DNA of 64,000 bases, from contig JAFKAC010000013.1 in NCBI GenBank assembly GCA_025766275.1, positions 868,001 through 932,000 on the forward strand. Reading direction: 5' to 3'. The stretch comes from Lactarius indigo (taxonomy: Eukaryota; Basidiomycota; Agaricomycetes; Russulales; Russulaceae). Below the pieces are notes generated by a model that was given only the letters and a program-made list of their open reading frames with translations, searched no databases and had not been told where the DNA came from. Below, piece by piece: positions 23,301 through 34,277 of the stretch (position 1 is its first letter; each line of letters starts with the position of its first letter). A program made the position numbers and the translations under genes.

Positions 23301-23532
23301 AGACTATGACTACAGTCTGGTGGTCTATTATGGGCTAGGAGAGATAAGGAATGTGCTGGGAAGATGGTGTGGAGAGTGGTCAAATGACTGCATGGTGTTG
23401 AGAACATCTAGTCTTGTTACACTGGTTGGAGTTTGGGAATGGGAGTCAAAGGTTCATATCTTGAGAAAGCACCCAGGATTAGATATGCTTAGTTCTGAGG
23501 AGCATGGTATTGAAGAACAAGAAGAGGAGTAA
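20394..23532 (+). CDS. Tnp2/Plavaka-type transposase, about 1,010 aa, three exons, intact
   Basis: Proposed exons: 20394-20640, 20687 (or 20693)-20770, and 20822-23532, with in-frame GT-AG junctions. The third exon uses the acceptor GCATAG at 20821; the stronger-looking TTGCAG at 20841 would create a stop. The N-terminus has a zinc-like CPCFKC followed by RTIRIHSKENLKHLY. An acidic linker follows (residues about 115-170). The core keeps the family landmarks: ISTDGAQL (about 411), NLPPEMCYRASN, IPGPSAPGN, GDMLGSAKLSGMAGH (about 500), DPFHLFYENCMVHIWDLW (about 616; the family D-x-MHL...N...LW region) and VERAIGEIGHKVRSKKAPFAN. The family CRFC cysteines after KGHN are absent here (GHSALYGDRF). 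There is no premature stop, so the element may still move. Confidence 0.82.
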
Positions 23533-23769
23533 AGTAGTTAGATAGATGTCTCATACTTGTGCTTCATACATAAAGGGGTTGAAAAATGTCTACAATAACA
23601 GGCTTCTTGGCTATAAATGTTTGAACCATGGGAGAGATAAAGTGTTGAAGCACAATGGTATTGTGTTTCTCAAGAGAACACCAGGGAGACTTTTGTATGT
23701 ATTAAGAACAATGTGATGTCAGGAGTCTGCATAACATGCACCAAGTCAATTGCACACATCCCCCTTGCT
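23533..23769. other. 3' flank of transposase, no gene seen
   Basis: AT-rich sequence with no coding frame I can support; it probably contains the transposase 3' UTR. Confidence 0.4.
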
Positions 23770-23985
23770 CATCTCCCCCACATCGATACACTCATGCCCC
23801 TTCCCCATCTCCCCCACACCTATATATATGTACCCCTTCCTCATCTCCCCAACACCTGTACACATGTCCCCCTTCCTCATCTCCCCTACTCCCATATACA
23901 TGTCCCGCTTACCCAACTCCCCCACACATATACACCCCTGCCTGTTCCTCATCTCCCCCACACCTGTATGCATGTGCCCCTTCCC
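23770..23985. repeat. 36-bp minisatellite, six copies
   Basis: The unit is CATCTCCCCCACACC plus about 21 variable bases ending CCCCTTCC. Copies start near 23770, 23806, 23842, 23878, 23914 and 23950. Confidence 0.85.
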
Positions 23986-23989
23986 CATA

Positions 23990-24690
23990 GTGCAGAGGAA
24001 GATAGTGTCAAAGTAGTTTCTCTAGATTCTCACAAACCAGCACCTTTGTCTCACATCTGCAGGCCCTGATGGTGGATCAGGTTGAGGCCCTGTGTGCCAA
24101 CTGGTGGCAGCAACAGCTCATGCTACCAGCTGCCCACTGTTGGTAGGGGCCTTGGTAGGGGCAGCAAAATGAGTGGAGTTACAATTGTTGTCTCACCTCT
24201 GTAGGCCTTAAGATGAATATGGAGTGCCAGAAGCAGCCAATATGTAGTATTGTTGGTAGAGATGATGCTCAGATGCTAGCCATGTTAGCAGGTCTAGTGG
24301 GATGACGATCTACAGGGAGAAACAAATCAAGGTCTAGAATTTATAAGGTAAGCTGGATGGTATTCAGCAAAGACAAGTATGACTCTCATCTTTGCTAGGA
24401 TAACTACTTGATTACAGAGTTGTAACTAGAGTGCCTAGTTCATACCAAAGGACTGCTACATATTTAGAAAGGAGAAGAAAGGGAAGAGAGGAGTAGAGTG
24501 AAGAGGAAGTACTATACTAAAGTGGGGGAGGAAGAAATTTCCATATGAGAATGCTATATGATCATAGCACTTGTCATTGTGATTCCATATTGCTTAATGC
24601 TGGCTATCAGAGACTAGCTTCCTATAGTGTCTTTAGGTTTAAGGCTTACATGCACCACCTCTTCTGCTCAGTGTTTGCCCTCTTGTGTAT
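23990..24690. other. Non-coding spacer inside the DNA transposon
   Basis: About 700 bp between two tandem-repeat blocks. Only short frames without recognisable features are present. Confidence 0.4.
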
Positions 24691-24696
24691 TCTAGA

Positions 24697-25410
24697 CTGG
24701 TGTCCACCTTTTGTGTTCTATAGAAAAATAAGGTCTATATTGGTGGCTGGTGAGAAACACCTGTCAAGAGGACCTTCAAAGCTTGTTTGGCAAAACATAT
24801 AGTATCTAGACTAGTGTTCACCTTCTGTGCTCTATAGAAAAATAAGGCCTATATTGGCAGCCTATGAGAAATACCTGTCAAGAGGACCTCCAAAAGCTTC
24901 TTTAGCAAGATATACAGTGTCTGGACTGGTGTTCACCTTCTGTTCTCTATAGAAATGTATTGGCACCTTATGAGAAATACCCGTCAAGAGGACCTCCAAA
25001 GCTTCTTTGGCAAGATATACAGTGCCTGGACTGGTGTTCACCTTCTGTTCTCAATAGAAAAGTATTGGCACCTTGTGAGAAATACCTGTCAAGAGAACCT
25101 CCAAAGCTTCTTTGGCAAGATATACAGTGCCTGGACTGGTGTTCACCTTCTGTTCTCAATAGAAAAGTATTGGCACCTTGTGAGAAATACCTGTTGTGAG
25201 GACCTTCAAAGCTCTTTTGGAAAAGCATACAGTATCTAGGCTGGTGTTCACCTTCTGTGCTTTGCAGCAAAATAAGGTCTTTATTGATAGCCTTCCAGAA
25301 GTATCTGTCAAGAGGACCTCCAGAGCTTCTTCAGCAAACTATACAGTATCTGTACTGACATCCACTTTCTGTGCCATACAACAAAATGTGTATCACGAAG
25401 GCCTCTAAAG
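24697..25410. repeat. Tandem repeat of about 103-118 bp, six to seven degenerate copies
   Basis: Each unit contains TGTTCACCTTCTGT, TATAGAAAA, TGAGAAATACCTGTCAAGAG and ACCTCCAAAGCTTCTTTGG. Spacing between units is 118 bp at the left and about 103-106 bp in the middle. The copies at 24960-25200 are nearly identical. Confidence 0.8.
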
Positions 25411-25439
25411 CTTCTTTGTAAAACATGCAAAATCATCTT

Positions 25440-26985
25440 CCTCATCCCCCACACTCATGCACATTCTGCCCACACCCACACCCACACCCACACATATTCC
25501 CTTTCCCCATCCCACCCACACCCACACCCATACCCATGTTCCCCTCTCCCACCCCATGTTCCCCACCCATATCCCCATCACATCCACACCCCACTCCCGT
25601 GTTCCCCATTCCCATCCCACCCATACCCCCACCCATACCCATGTTCCCCACACCCTGCCCCCATGTTCTCCTTACCCACCCTCATGTTCCCCTTACCCAC
25701 CTCCATGTTCCCCACCCATATCCCCATCACACCCACACCCCACCCCCATCCCACCCATACCCACACCCATACCCATGTTCCCCACACCCCACCCCCATGT
25801 TCCCCTCTCCCACCCCATGTTCCCCACCCATATCCCCATCACATCCACACCCCACCCCCATGTTCCCCATCCCCATCCCACCTATACCCACACCCATACC
25901 CATGTTCCCCACACCCCACCCCCATGTTCCCCTTACCCACCCCCATGTTCCCCACACCCCACCCCCATGTTCCCCTTACCCACCCTCATGTTCCCCTTGC
26001 CCACCCCCATGTTCCCCATCCCCATCCCACCCATACCCCCACCCATACCCATGTTCCCCACATCCTGCCCCCATGATCCCCTTACCCACCCTCATGTTCC
26101 CCTTACCCACCCTCATGTTCCTCTCGCCCACCCCCATGTTCCCCATCCCCATCCCCATCCCACCCACACCCACACCCATACCCATGTTCCCCTTACCCAC
26201 CCCCATGTTCCCCACACCCCACCCTCATGTTCCCCTTACCCACCCCCATGTTCCCCACCCATATCCCCATCACACCCACACCCCACCCCCATGTTCCCCA
26301 TCCCCATCCCACCTATACCCACACCCATACCCATGTTCCCCACACCCCACCCCCATGTTCCCCTTACCCACCCCCATGTTCCCCACACCCCACCCCCATG
26401 TTCCCCTTACCCACCCTCATGTTCCCCTTGCCCACCCCCATGTTCCCCATCCCCATCCCATCCATACCCCCACCCATACCCATGTTCCCCACACCCTGCC
26501 CCCATGATCCCCTTACCCACCCTCATGTTCCCCTTACCCACCCTCATGTTCCCCTCGCCCACCCCCATGTTCCCCATTCCCATCCCCATCCCACCCACAC
26601 CCACACCCATACCCATGTTCCCCTTACCCACCCCCATGTTCCCCACACCCCACCCTCATGTTCCCCTTACCCACCCCCATGTTCCCCACCCATATCCCCA
26701 TCACACCCACACCCCACCCCCATGTTCCCCATCCCCATCCCACCCACACCCACACCCATACCCATGTTCCCCTTACCCACCCCCATGTTCCCCACATCCC
26801 ACCCTCATGTTCCCCTTACCCACCCCCATGTTCCCCACATCCCACCCCCATGTTCCCCTTACCCACCCTCATGTTCCCCTCACCCACCCCCATGTTCCCC
26901 ACCCATATCCCCATCACACCCACACCCCACCCCCATGTTCTCCATCCCAATTCCATCTACACCCACACCCACCCTGATGTTCCCA
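25440..26985. repeat. C-rich minisatellite (CCCCCATGTTCCCC units), 1.55 kb
   Basis: Short units such as ACCCCCATGTTCCCC and CTTACCCACC alternate with CATCCCACCCATACC. The plus strand is almost pure C/A/T. Blocks are repeated at 431 bp (for example the ACCCTCATG blocks at 26221 and 26652), showing higher-order amplification. The minus strand is G-run rich and could form G-quadruplexes. Long Pro/His or Gly/Met frames across it come from the repeat and are not genes. Confidence 0.9.
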
Positions 26986-26999
26986 ATTTTCCATAATTT

Positions 27000-27239
27000 A
27001 TTCCCTATTTTCATTTGACTTTAACTGACTGGCATTGACTTTGACTGACCAAGCTATGTCCTTGGATAATATCCAAGTCAAGGTTTTTTTTTTGTTATTT
27101 TTGTCTGAGTTTCAATTGATTTTTGGTTGACTAAATCTTGACTTTGTCTGACTGGTGCAAAAATCTTGACTTGTAGCTGACTTTTCCTTGACTGATGTCC
27201 TATTTTAGTGACTTCACTTGACTAATCCTTTTTACTGAG
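27000..27239. repeat. Right subterminal TGACTT array and terminal repeat
   Basis: TGACTT/AAGTCA motifs recur as at the left end, including a shared TGATGTCCTATTTTAG block also found near 16880. A small perfect hairpin CTTGGATA-A-TATCCAAG lies at 27061-27077. The region ends in the inverted repeat TTTTTACTGAG. Confidence 0.8.
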
Positions 27240-30200
27240 GGTCATTCCTAAAACACTTGCCGCACCACTTGTTGGCAGCATCTTCTTCTCCCGGTTGTTC
27301 TTCAAGCCGGCGCCATAGGCACTTGTTGGGCCAGTGGCCTGCACTCTGGCAATGGTAACAGTACCGCTTGGTTCGAGGGCAGTTGAAGCTGCGATGGAAG
27401 CGACTGTCACAGCGCCAGCACAGGTCTCCATTGCAATTTTCCTGGAGGCAAGGCATCTCTACAGGTCCTCCAGGGCGAGGGGGGAAGGGAAGGTCTTGGT
27501 GGCGGAAGAGGCGAGGTTGCTGCCATGTGTCAGCATAGTGTTCTGCAATCCGGGTATAGGCATGTGCGGCTTCCAGCCGACTGCGCACTCCATCAAGTTC
27601 TGAGGTGGTGTTGAACAGTAGTCCATGGACTCGATTGCATTGAGCCTGCAGATCAGTGAACTGCCTCTGGAGCATAGCCCGCTGTTCCAAACAGTGGCGG
27701 AGGCGAGAGATCTCTGCATCTAGCTGTGGGGAGTTGAGATCCCTCAGTGCCTCATCTACAGCATATGCCCAAGGGTCGTCATGTGAGAGCTGCTGCATCT
27801 GATCATCTGACATGACTTGTGGCATAGCCCCTGGGAGACTGTCCAGGTACACAGGCTCTCCATAGACAGGCTGACCTCTACCCATGCAGCCCTTCACATC
27901 TTGACGGTTACCAGTGTAGGCGATGTACTTGGCCAGGACTTTAGTACCATCAGGTTGGTTAATATAGAGAGGGTGGAAGCGAGCTGAGGTTTCTATGTTT
28001 GGGAAGAAGGGGAGGCCTGGGTGGTCATCATCTTCGTCCGGTTCATCGTTGGCAGTGGCAGCTACACGCTCATAGTCGATAGGGGCATCCTCCAGTGGAG
28101 GCATTGATGAGTGGGAAATCACAGAGACTGGGGGAGAGTCAGGAGGAGGGGTGGAAGGAGGGAGTGGAGGAGGAGTGGCGGTTGGTTCAGGAGGGGGAGA
28201 CAAGGAGGACCTTGGGACTAAGTTGGGATGTCCATTGAAGGTTTCCAACAGCGCAACCAGTGCTGGGTTGACATCCATGGTGGTCTGTTGTTCTGGGGTT
28301 GGGGGTCGAGAGAAGAACCCTCGTTCTATGGAGCGTTCAACGAGGGCTTCAACAGAGGAGGAGCGAGAAGGCATTGTGTGCGAAGATGTAGAAGTAGAGG
28401 AGTGGGGGTCTTTTCCTTCCAACCATGTACTTCTTATATGTGAGGAGGGTGCTCCTTCGGCATTCGGGTGTAGCCGGAAGAAGTCTTGAATTGCTTCAGG
28501 GGCCGATACATTTTCCTCCGGTTCCCATGAGTTGTCACTGTCAGGGAAGCCCTTCCATTTGATGAGGTAATGGAGTTTACGTCGTCGTCCCTTCTTGGCA
28601 GAGTCTAGAACTTTCTCTACTTCCCATTCTTCTTCTCCATTTATTATGTCAGGTGGGGGTCGTGGGAAGTTTTCTCCATGGAGCAGTGTTTCCCTATATG
28701 GTGTAAGTAGGTTGGCATGGAACACAGGGTGGATCTTCCATTGCAGGGGTAGGGCGAGTTCATAGTTGACCAGTGACAGGACTTTGGTAATCCTGAAGGG
28801 TCCATGTCGTCTTGGAGCTAGTTTGGCAGTTGGATGGCTAGTCCTTATGTTTGTTCCTTCTAGCCACACCATTTCTCCTTCTTTGTATGGTTCAAACTTG
28901 GAGGGTCACTGTGCTAGGGAATCTTGTGCTTTCTTTAGGTTGTCCTGAGCTTCCTTCCTCTTGTTCTTCAGTTCTTCAAGACGTTGTCCTACACTTGGAA
29001 CTGGGGAGGGTTTTGGCGTCCATGTGGTGCGTGGGAGTTTTCCCATGATTAGTTCAAATGGGGGAATTCGGGTTGTAGCGTTGGGCCAGGAGTTATGAGC
29101 AAATTCTGCCATTGGTAACCAGGTTACCCAATCATCCTGTCTTGCATTACACCAAAACCTTAGGTATTGTTCTAACCATTGGTTTGTTCGTTCTGACTGT
29201 CCATCTGTTTGTGGGTGGTATGCTGTTGAGATGTTCTGTTTGATGTCTAAGGCTTTGCAGAGGGCTCTTGCAAACATTGATGTGAATTGTGGGTCTCGAT
29301 TGGAAATGACCTTCTTGGGAAGGCCATAGTGGCGGTAGATGTGTTGTAAATAGAGTTGTGCGACTCCGGCTGCATCTATCGTTTCGTTGCAAGGGATGAA
29401 TAATGCTGCTTTTGAACAATCGTGATCTGTGACTGTGAGGATTGTGTCGTAGCCTTTTGACTTGGGTAATTTGACAATGAAATCCATGCTGACAGTTTCA
29501 AATGGTTCTGTCATCTGTCCAAAAATGGGTGAGAGGCTTGGCTTCTTTGGGTGGGTGTTGACTTTATTGGCTTGGCATGCTGCGCATCCTTTGACATATT
29601 CTTCCACATCTTTCTTCATGCCAGGCCACCAGTAGTCTCGTGTTATCAGAGCCATTGTGTTTGAAATTCCAGGGTGTCCAGCGCTTGGAAGGTCATGAAA
29701 AGTGTGAATTACCCCCCTCTTAAGGTCGTTGTTCCCTGCAACAACCAAGCGCTCATCTTTCCAGTGGAGCCCTGAGTGTTCTTTTAGGTTGTGGGTATCT
29801 ATCCAGGTTTTGATACGTTCCTGGTCTAGGTTCTGTGTGACATAAGCCCATAGTTCTTGTTCCTGTGGCAGTTCCCTTGTAGCTTTGACAAATAGTTCTT
29901 CCGGAAGGACTGTTACATCCAAGTTGTCATGGGAACCATCATCATAGTCTGGTCTTCTTGACAGGGCATCTGCCCGGGCATTCTTGGAGCCGGCAATGTG
30001 GTGGAGCTCTATATCAAATTCGGAGAGTTCCAGGACTTCTCATGCTACCCGTCGGCTGATCTTGTGTGGTTCTTTCCAATATTGGAGGTTTGCATGGTCT
30101 GTGTACACCACTACCTTGTGAGGGGAGCCTGCCAGATATGCCCGCCAGTGTCGTAGAGCCCGCACAATGGCTAGCAATTCTTGATCATAGATGTCATAAT

Positions 30201-31990
30201 TTCGTTCTGCTGGTCCAAATGTCTGGGAGTAGTAGGCCACTGGGTGGCGAATTCCTTGGTTATCCTTTTGGTAAAGCACCCCTCCGTTGGCAAATCGGGA
30301 TGCATCCACTTCCAATTCAAATTGTTTTTCCAAATCCGGTTGAATGAGCACAGGTTCCTTTCCAAGCAGGGTCTTAAGTGTGTCAAATGCCTTTTGACAG
30401 TCTTCCGTCCATTCCCATTTGGTGTCCTTTTTGAGTAGGTTGTTAAGGGGACGGGCAATCATGGAGAATCCTCGGATGAAGCGGCAATAGAAATTTGCAA
30501 ATCCTTGAAAGGCACGGACTTCTTTGGTTGTTGTTGGAGTGGGCCAGTCACGTACACCCTGAACCTTAATCGGGTCCATTCGGACCCTCCCTTTTTCCAA
30601 TATGACACCCAGGTACTCTATAGACCTAACCTCAAAGGCGCATTTTTCCGGTTTTAGGTAGAGATCATGTTCCTCTAGGCGTTCTAGAACTTGATGGACC
30701 ACCTTGCGGTGTCTTTCCAGGTCATCAATAGTGGCAATAAGGATGTCATCCATGTAGATTATGACTTCTCCGGTTAGGAGCATGTCACGGAATATTACGT
30801 TCATCATGGTCTGAAATGTGCTTGGCGAGTTGGTGAGTCCAAAGAACATGACACGTGGCTCAAACAGCCCCTGATTGGTGTTGAAGGCCGCCTTCCATTT
30901 ATCTCCTTCTTTGATCCGGATGTTGTTATAACCCCATCGGATATCAAATTTGGTAAACAACACCGCATCCCGGACCTTGTCAATCAATTCTGGGATTAAG
31001 GGGAGTGGGTATCGATTCTTGACAGTGTACTGGTTGATCCGTCGGTAGTCTTGGACAGGGCGAAGCTTTCCATCTTTCTTTTTGATGAAGAAGAAGGGAG
31101 ATGAGTATGGGGATTTAGAGGGCTGGATATATCCCTTTTCAAGGTGTTCATTGAGGAATTTGGTAAGGGCTTCATTTTCATCACGTGTTAGAGGGTATAT
31201 TTTGCAATCAATAGTGGCTGGGGCATTTGGAGTGAGGTCAATGGCGTGATCCCATGACCTGGTTGGTGGGAATCGGTGGGAGTTCTCTTCACTGAAGACC
31301 TTCTGATGTTGTAGGTACTCCTTGGGGACCATTTCCTCTAGCGTTCTTTCAGTTTGATCTCGTGCCTTTTGCGCCAATTCTGAGGCCACCATGGTTTTGC
31401 CAATGACCTCATCTTGGGTAAATCTGAGATAGAGTTCATCTCCTTCCTCATACCCGCATTCTTCCAGGAACGTGCTCCACATTTTCCGGATGTGGATCTT
31501 TGGTTTGGGGGTGTCTTGTTTTTGGAGTCCTTGGGTAGTGATGATGACAGGGAGGTGACTGGTGTCGATGGTGGAGTCCTTCCAGTTGCATTGGGGTTCA
31601 AAGGCAGCAAGCCAGGGGTATCCCAGGATCATTCGTTCTTCCCCTAGATTTGTCACCAGGAACCTCATGGGTAGTTTCTTGGATCCTGATTGGACATCTA
31701 GCATGGAGTATGCCGTTAGTTCTCCTGCCTTATTAAGGGTTCTGTCGATATTCCAGATCTTTTTTGGGTTTGACAGTGGTATCGTCCCTATCCCCATTTG
31801 CTTCAGGAGTCTGGGGTCTATGAAATTGTCCGTAGCTCCAGAGTCTACTAGGACATCTTGATCGGCCGTTTTGTGTGCAGTTTCCAGGTGTACAGGGACT
31901 TTCAAGGATCTATATTGGCTATATTGTACACTGGAAATGTTTAAAGCTCTAGCCCAGGCCGCCGGGTTCGAGCCTACGAAAAATCCTTCT
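27240..31990 (-). pseudogene. Pol of element C: protease to chromodomain plus zinc-knuckle tail
   Basis: On the minus strand: protease VDSGATDNF; RT with NRYPLPLIPELID and an intact YMDDILIA; RNase H EVDASRFANGG; integrase HHCC (HTFHDLPSAGHP...CAACQ) and core VSMDFIVKLPK, SNRDPQFTS, TDGQSERTNQ; chromodomain LHYLIKWKGFPDSDNSWEP. The extension follows, with coiled coil (AEISRLRHCLEQRAMLQRQF) and knuckles CWRCDSRFHRSFNC, CYHCQSAGHWPNKC and a last WCGKCFRND cut by the transposon. Two TGAs interrupt it, in RRVA-stop-EVLEL (near 30037) and SLAQ-stop-PSKFE (near 28905), each where arginine is expected. The catalytic residues are otherwise present. Confidence 0.88.
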
Positions 31991-33540
31991 CAGCAAAGGC
32001 TTTCTCTACGAGCAGTGCTCGCACTTCCTCACTCTGTGCCATCAGAGTTCCCCACATCTCATTTGCTAGTTCCTCTTTGGTTTTCGTGGTGGGTGGTGCA
32101 GAGGATGTAGTTGATGCTTCTGCAAGTTTGGCTGGTTTGTCAGGGCAGTTTCACGATATGTGCCCCTGTTTTTTGCAACGGAAACAGCGCCCTTCTGCTT
32201 GGAGCTTCTGTTTTTCAGTTTCAGTGAGGGCTGCTCTTCCTGCAGCTCCTCTTTGAGTCCTTCCTATGTCCATCGCATTTGGGTCACGTGGTTTGACTTT
32301 AAAGGCATTGTTCCATTGCCCTTTTGTGAATCCGGCTTTAGTTTCCTTTTTGATCCCAAAGCGATTTTGGAGATTGATGAAGTCTTGATGGTGCTTTCTG
32401 GCTGATTGGGTCCATTCTTTCCAGTGATCTGGGTGGTCGAACTGTATGATGTTCCTGACCAGCTTTTCAGGTAGACCCCGTGAGAAAATATCCAGGGTTC
32501 CTTCTTCATCTGCACCATATCCTGCCTTCTTTGCAAGGGCAGCGAACTGAGCAATATAGGTGTCAAGGTCTCCATTCTCCATTTTGACTGCTTGGAGTGC
32601 CTTCTGTGCCTTCTGCTTCTCTGCAACGTCTGTGTAAGCAGCCTGGAAGCGATCTAGGATGGTGATCCACAGGTCTTCTTCTGTTGTAGCCCGTCCTCCA
32701 GCAAGTTCATCAGTAAGCCAGTCACTTTGTTCCATAACCCAGTCATCAACCAAGTCTCCTCGTATTAGGGAGAGGAAGACAATGCATCTGAGATAGGGGT
32801 TTCTCATTTGCTCGATTAATCCATTGAGGGCACGGTAGAAGGTGAACTCTTTTAGGAATTTCTTGCTGTGGGCTCGGTCTCCAGTGAATTCTTTTGGTGG
32901 TTGGCCTGTTAATTTATCTCCGGCAGGAGGGGGGGCTAAAGGTGGGGCTCTTCCAGCAGGGATTCCTCCACCACCTCCACCTCCACCTCCGCCTCCACCT
33001 CCACCTCCTCCTTTGCTACTGCCACCTCCACTAGGGGTGTGGGTGATTGAGGTGTTAATTTGTGTGGCTGTGCTTGTCATTCTAATGCTTGAGTTTGTTG
33101 GTGTGCGAGCACCTGAATCTATGGGTTCTTGTGGGGCTAAAGAGGGGACACCTGACGTAGCTTCCACTGATGCAACAGGGGATTGATGTTGATCCGAATC
33201 CTGAGCAGGTTCTTCTGTATCTGAGTCGACAACTATGCCAACTGGGTTGTTTCTATATGGACCAAGTCCAAATTCTAGTGGTACTGGTTTGACAGAGAAC
33301 CACTTGTGGTCTTTGGTTGATTGTGCGATGACTACCCAAAGTCATTTGTCTTCTATGTATTCAATAGGAATATATCCGTTGTCTTCTTTGCTCCAAATGT
33401 AATATCCTTCAGTTTCATCGTAGGTTTTCCAGATGGCTACTCCCTTGATGTTGTCAGAGAGATCGTCTTCTGTTCTTCTGGTGATGAATTCTGGTTTGAA
33501 CTGGGAACGGCTCCTGCTTCCTAGTTTTGAAGCCAGGGTG
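31974..33540 (-). pseudogene. Gag of element C
   Basis: The minus-strand frame runs from just inside the LTR to TAG at 31974. It contains a long glycine run (near 32985), a capsid-like domain (FLKEFTFYRALNGL, YLRCIVFLSLIRGDLVDDWV) and a CCHC knuckle CFRCKKQGHIS-stop-NC, whose TGA (32151) again replaces arginine. A second TGA sits in the N-terminal part (EDK-stop-LWVV, near 33343). Pol follows in the -1 frame around a T-run (GGATTTTTC near 31980), but no canonical slippery heptamer is evident there. No in-frame ATG is seen near the start. Confidence 0.8.
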
Positions 33541-33543
33541 GGG

Positions 33544-33554
33544 AGACTCGACTT
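33544..33554 (-). promoter_or_regulatory. Self-priming site AAGTCGAGTCT, family C
   Basis: This is the exact complement of AGACTCGACTT (33798-33788, minus strand) in LTR-C, which lies 35 nt after TATATAAG. The sequence differs from family A/B, but the geometry is the same. Confidence 0.75.
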
Positions 33555-33556
33555 AA

Positions 33557-34277
33557 TGTAACGTTACAGTAGGAACGTTCAGCTCGGCGTGAGCAAGTCT
33601 GGTCTTTCTATGTCAATGAGCAAGGGTTCAGCTGGTAATGGCAAGGTTTAAGTGGTTAACAAGGATCTCAGAGTATGACACAATACTCAAGATGTGAGTG
33701 GAGTTCAAGGGGGTTCAAGAGGTTCGATGGTTCAGCAGAGAGTTACCCCAAGGGAATGGGAAAACAATGTATACTGTGATGGTAAAGAAGTCGAGTCTAA
33801 GGATACAAGCTACCTAGGGCCACGACTTATATAGAAAAAGGTTTGTTTGTGCGGAACAAACAAATGGCGCAATCCGCAGCAAGCGTGAGAAGTAACACAG
33901 CAATCCGCAGCAAGCGTGAGAAGAAAGTATAGCAATCCGCAGCAGGCACAGGAAGAAGAAGAAAGTGTGCACAGCTATCCGCAGTAAGTGTGAGAAGAAG
34001 CAAGGATATAAAAGGCAAGTGAGACATGTCTCAAAGTTAAAAATAGAAATGAGACACCTGCCATAAAAGGGTGCATTTAGCCCAAGTATAGTAGTAATAA
34101 AGACTAATAAGGACAATGAGTGTCTCATTGTCTCACTTTGCACTAGGAGAGAATCTTAAGGCTCCTAGTGCGCAGCAAGTCCGAAAAAGGGAAAGCCAAG
34201 AAAGGAAAGACTTTCCCGCGAACGCAAGTGTAAGTAAGAAATTAAGGTAAAGTTGAAAACAAGTCCAGTCCGTAACA
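33557..34277 (-). repeat. LTR-C (5' LTR of element C), 721 bp
   Basis: On the minus strand it starts TGTTACGGACTGG and ends TGTAACGTTACA. TATATAAG is at 33833-33826. Near 33885-34010 an 'AATCCGCAGCAAGCGTGAGAAG'-like unit of about 32-45 bp is repeated four times. Confidence 0.85.

Larger units (their letters stand above)
16806..27239. mobile_element. CACTA/Tnp2-like (Plavaka-type) DNA transposon with cargo gene, 10.4 kb
   Basis: The termini are inverted repeats CTCAGTAAAAA (16806-16816 and 27229-27239). Arrays of the TGACTT/AAGTCA motif lie just inside both ends, as in CACTA elements. Inside are a plus-strand transposase (20394-23532), a divergent minus-strand eight-exon gene (17919-20078), and 3 kb of tandem repeats. 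The left flank is the Pol tail of element D and the right flank is the Pol tail of a different element, C. The bases outside the repeats (TGATA left, GGTCA right) do not match, so there is no visible target-site duplication. Confidence 0.8.
27240..34277 (-). mobile_element. Ty3/gypsy chromovirus family C, nearly complete, 3' end cut by the DNA transposon
   Basis: On the minus strand: 5' LTR (34277-33557), self-priming site, Gag, then Pol down to the zinc-knuckle tail, which stops at the transposon border 27239. The 3' LTR is missing. Only a few in-frame TGAs occur, so it is younger than element A. It is inserted in the Pol extension of A', at the bases AATGG. Confidence 0.9.

Noticed and set aside
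25425..27018. Very long Pro/His/Thr-rich and Gly/Met-rich open frames on both strands
   Set aside because: They arise in several frames at once from a stop-poor C-rich minisatellite. No start context, domain or codon bias supports a gene.
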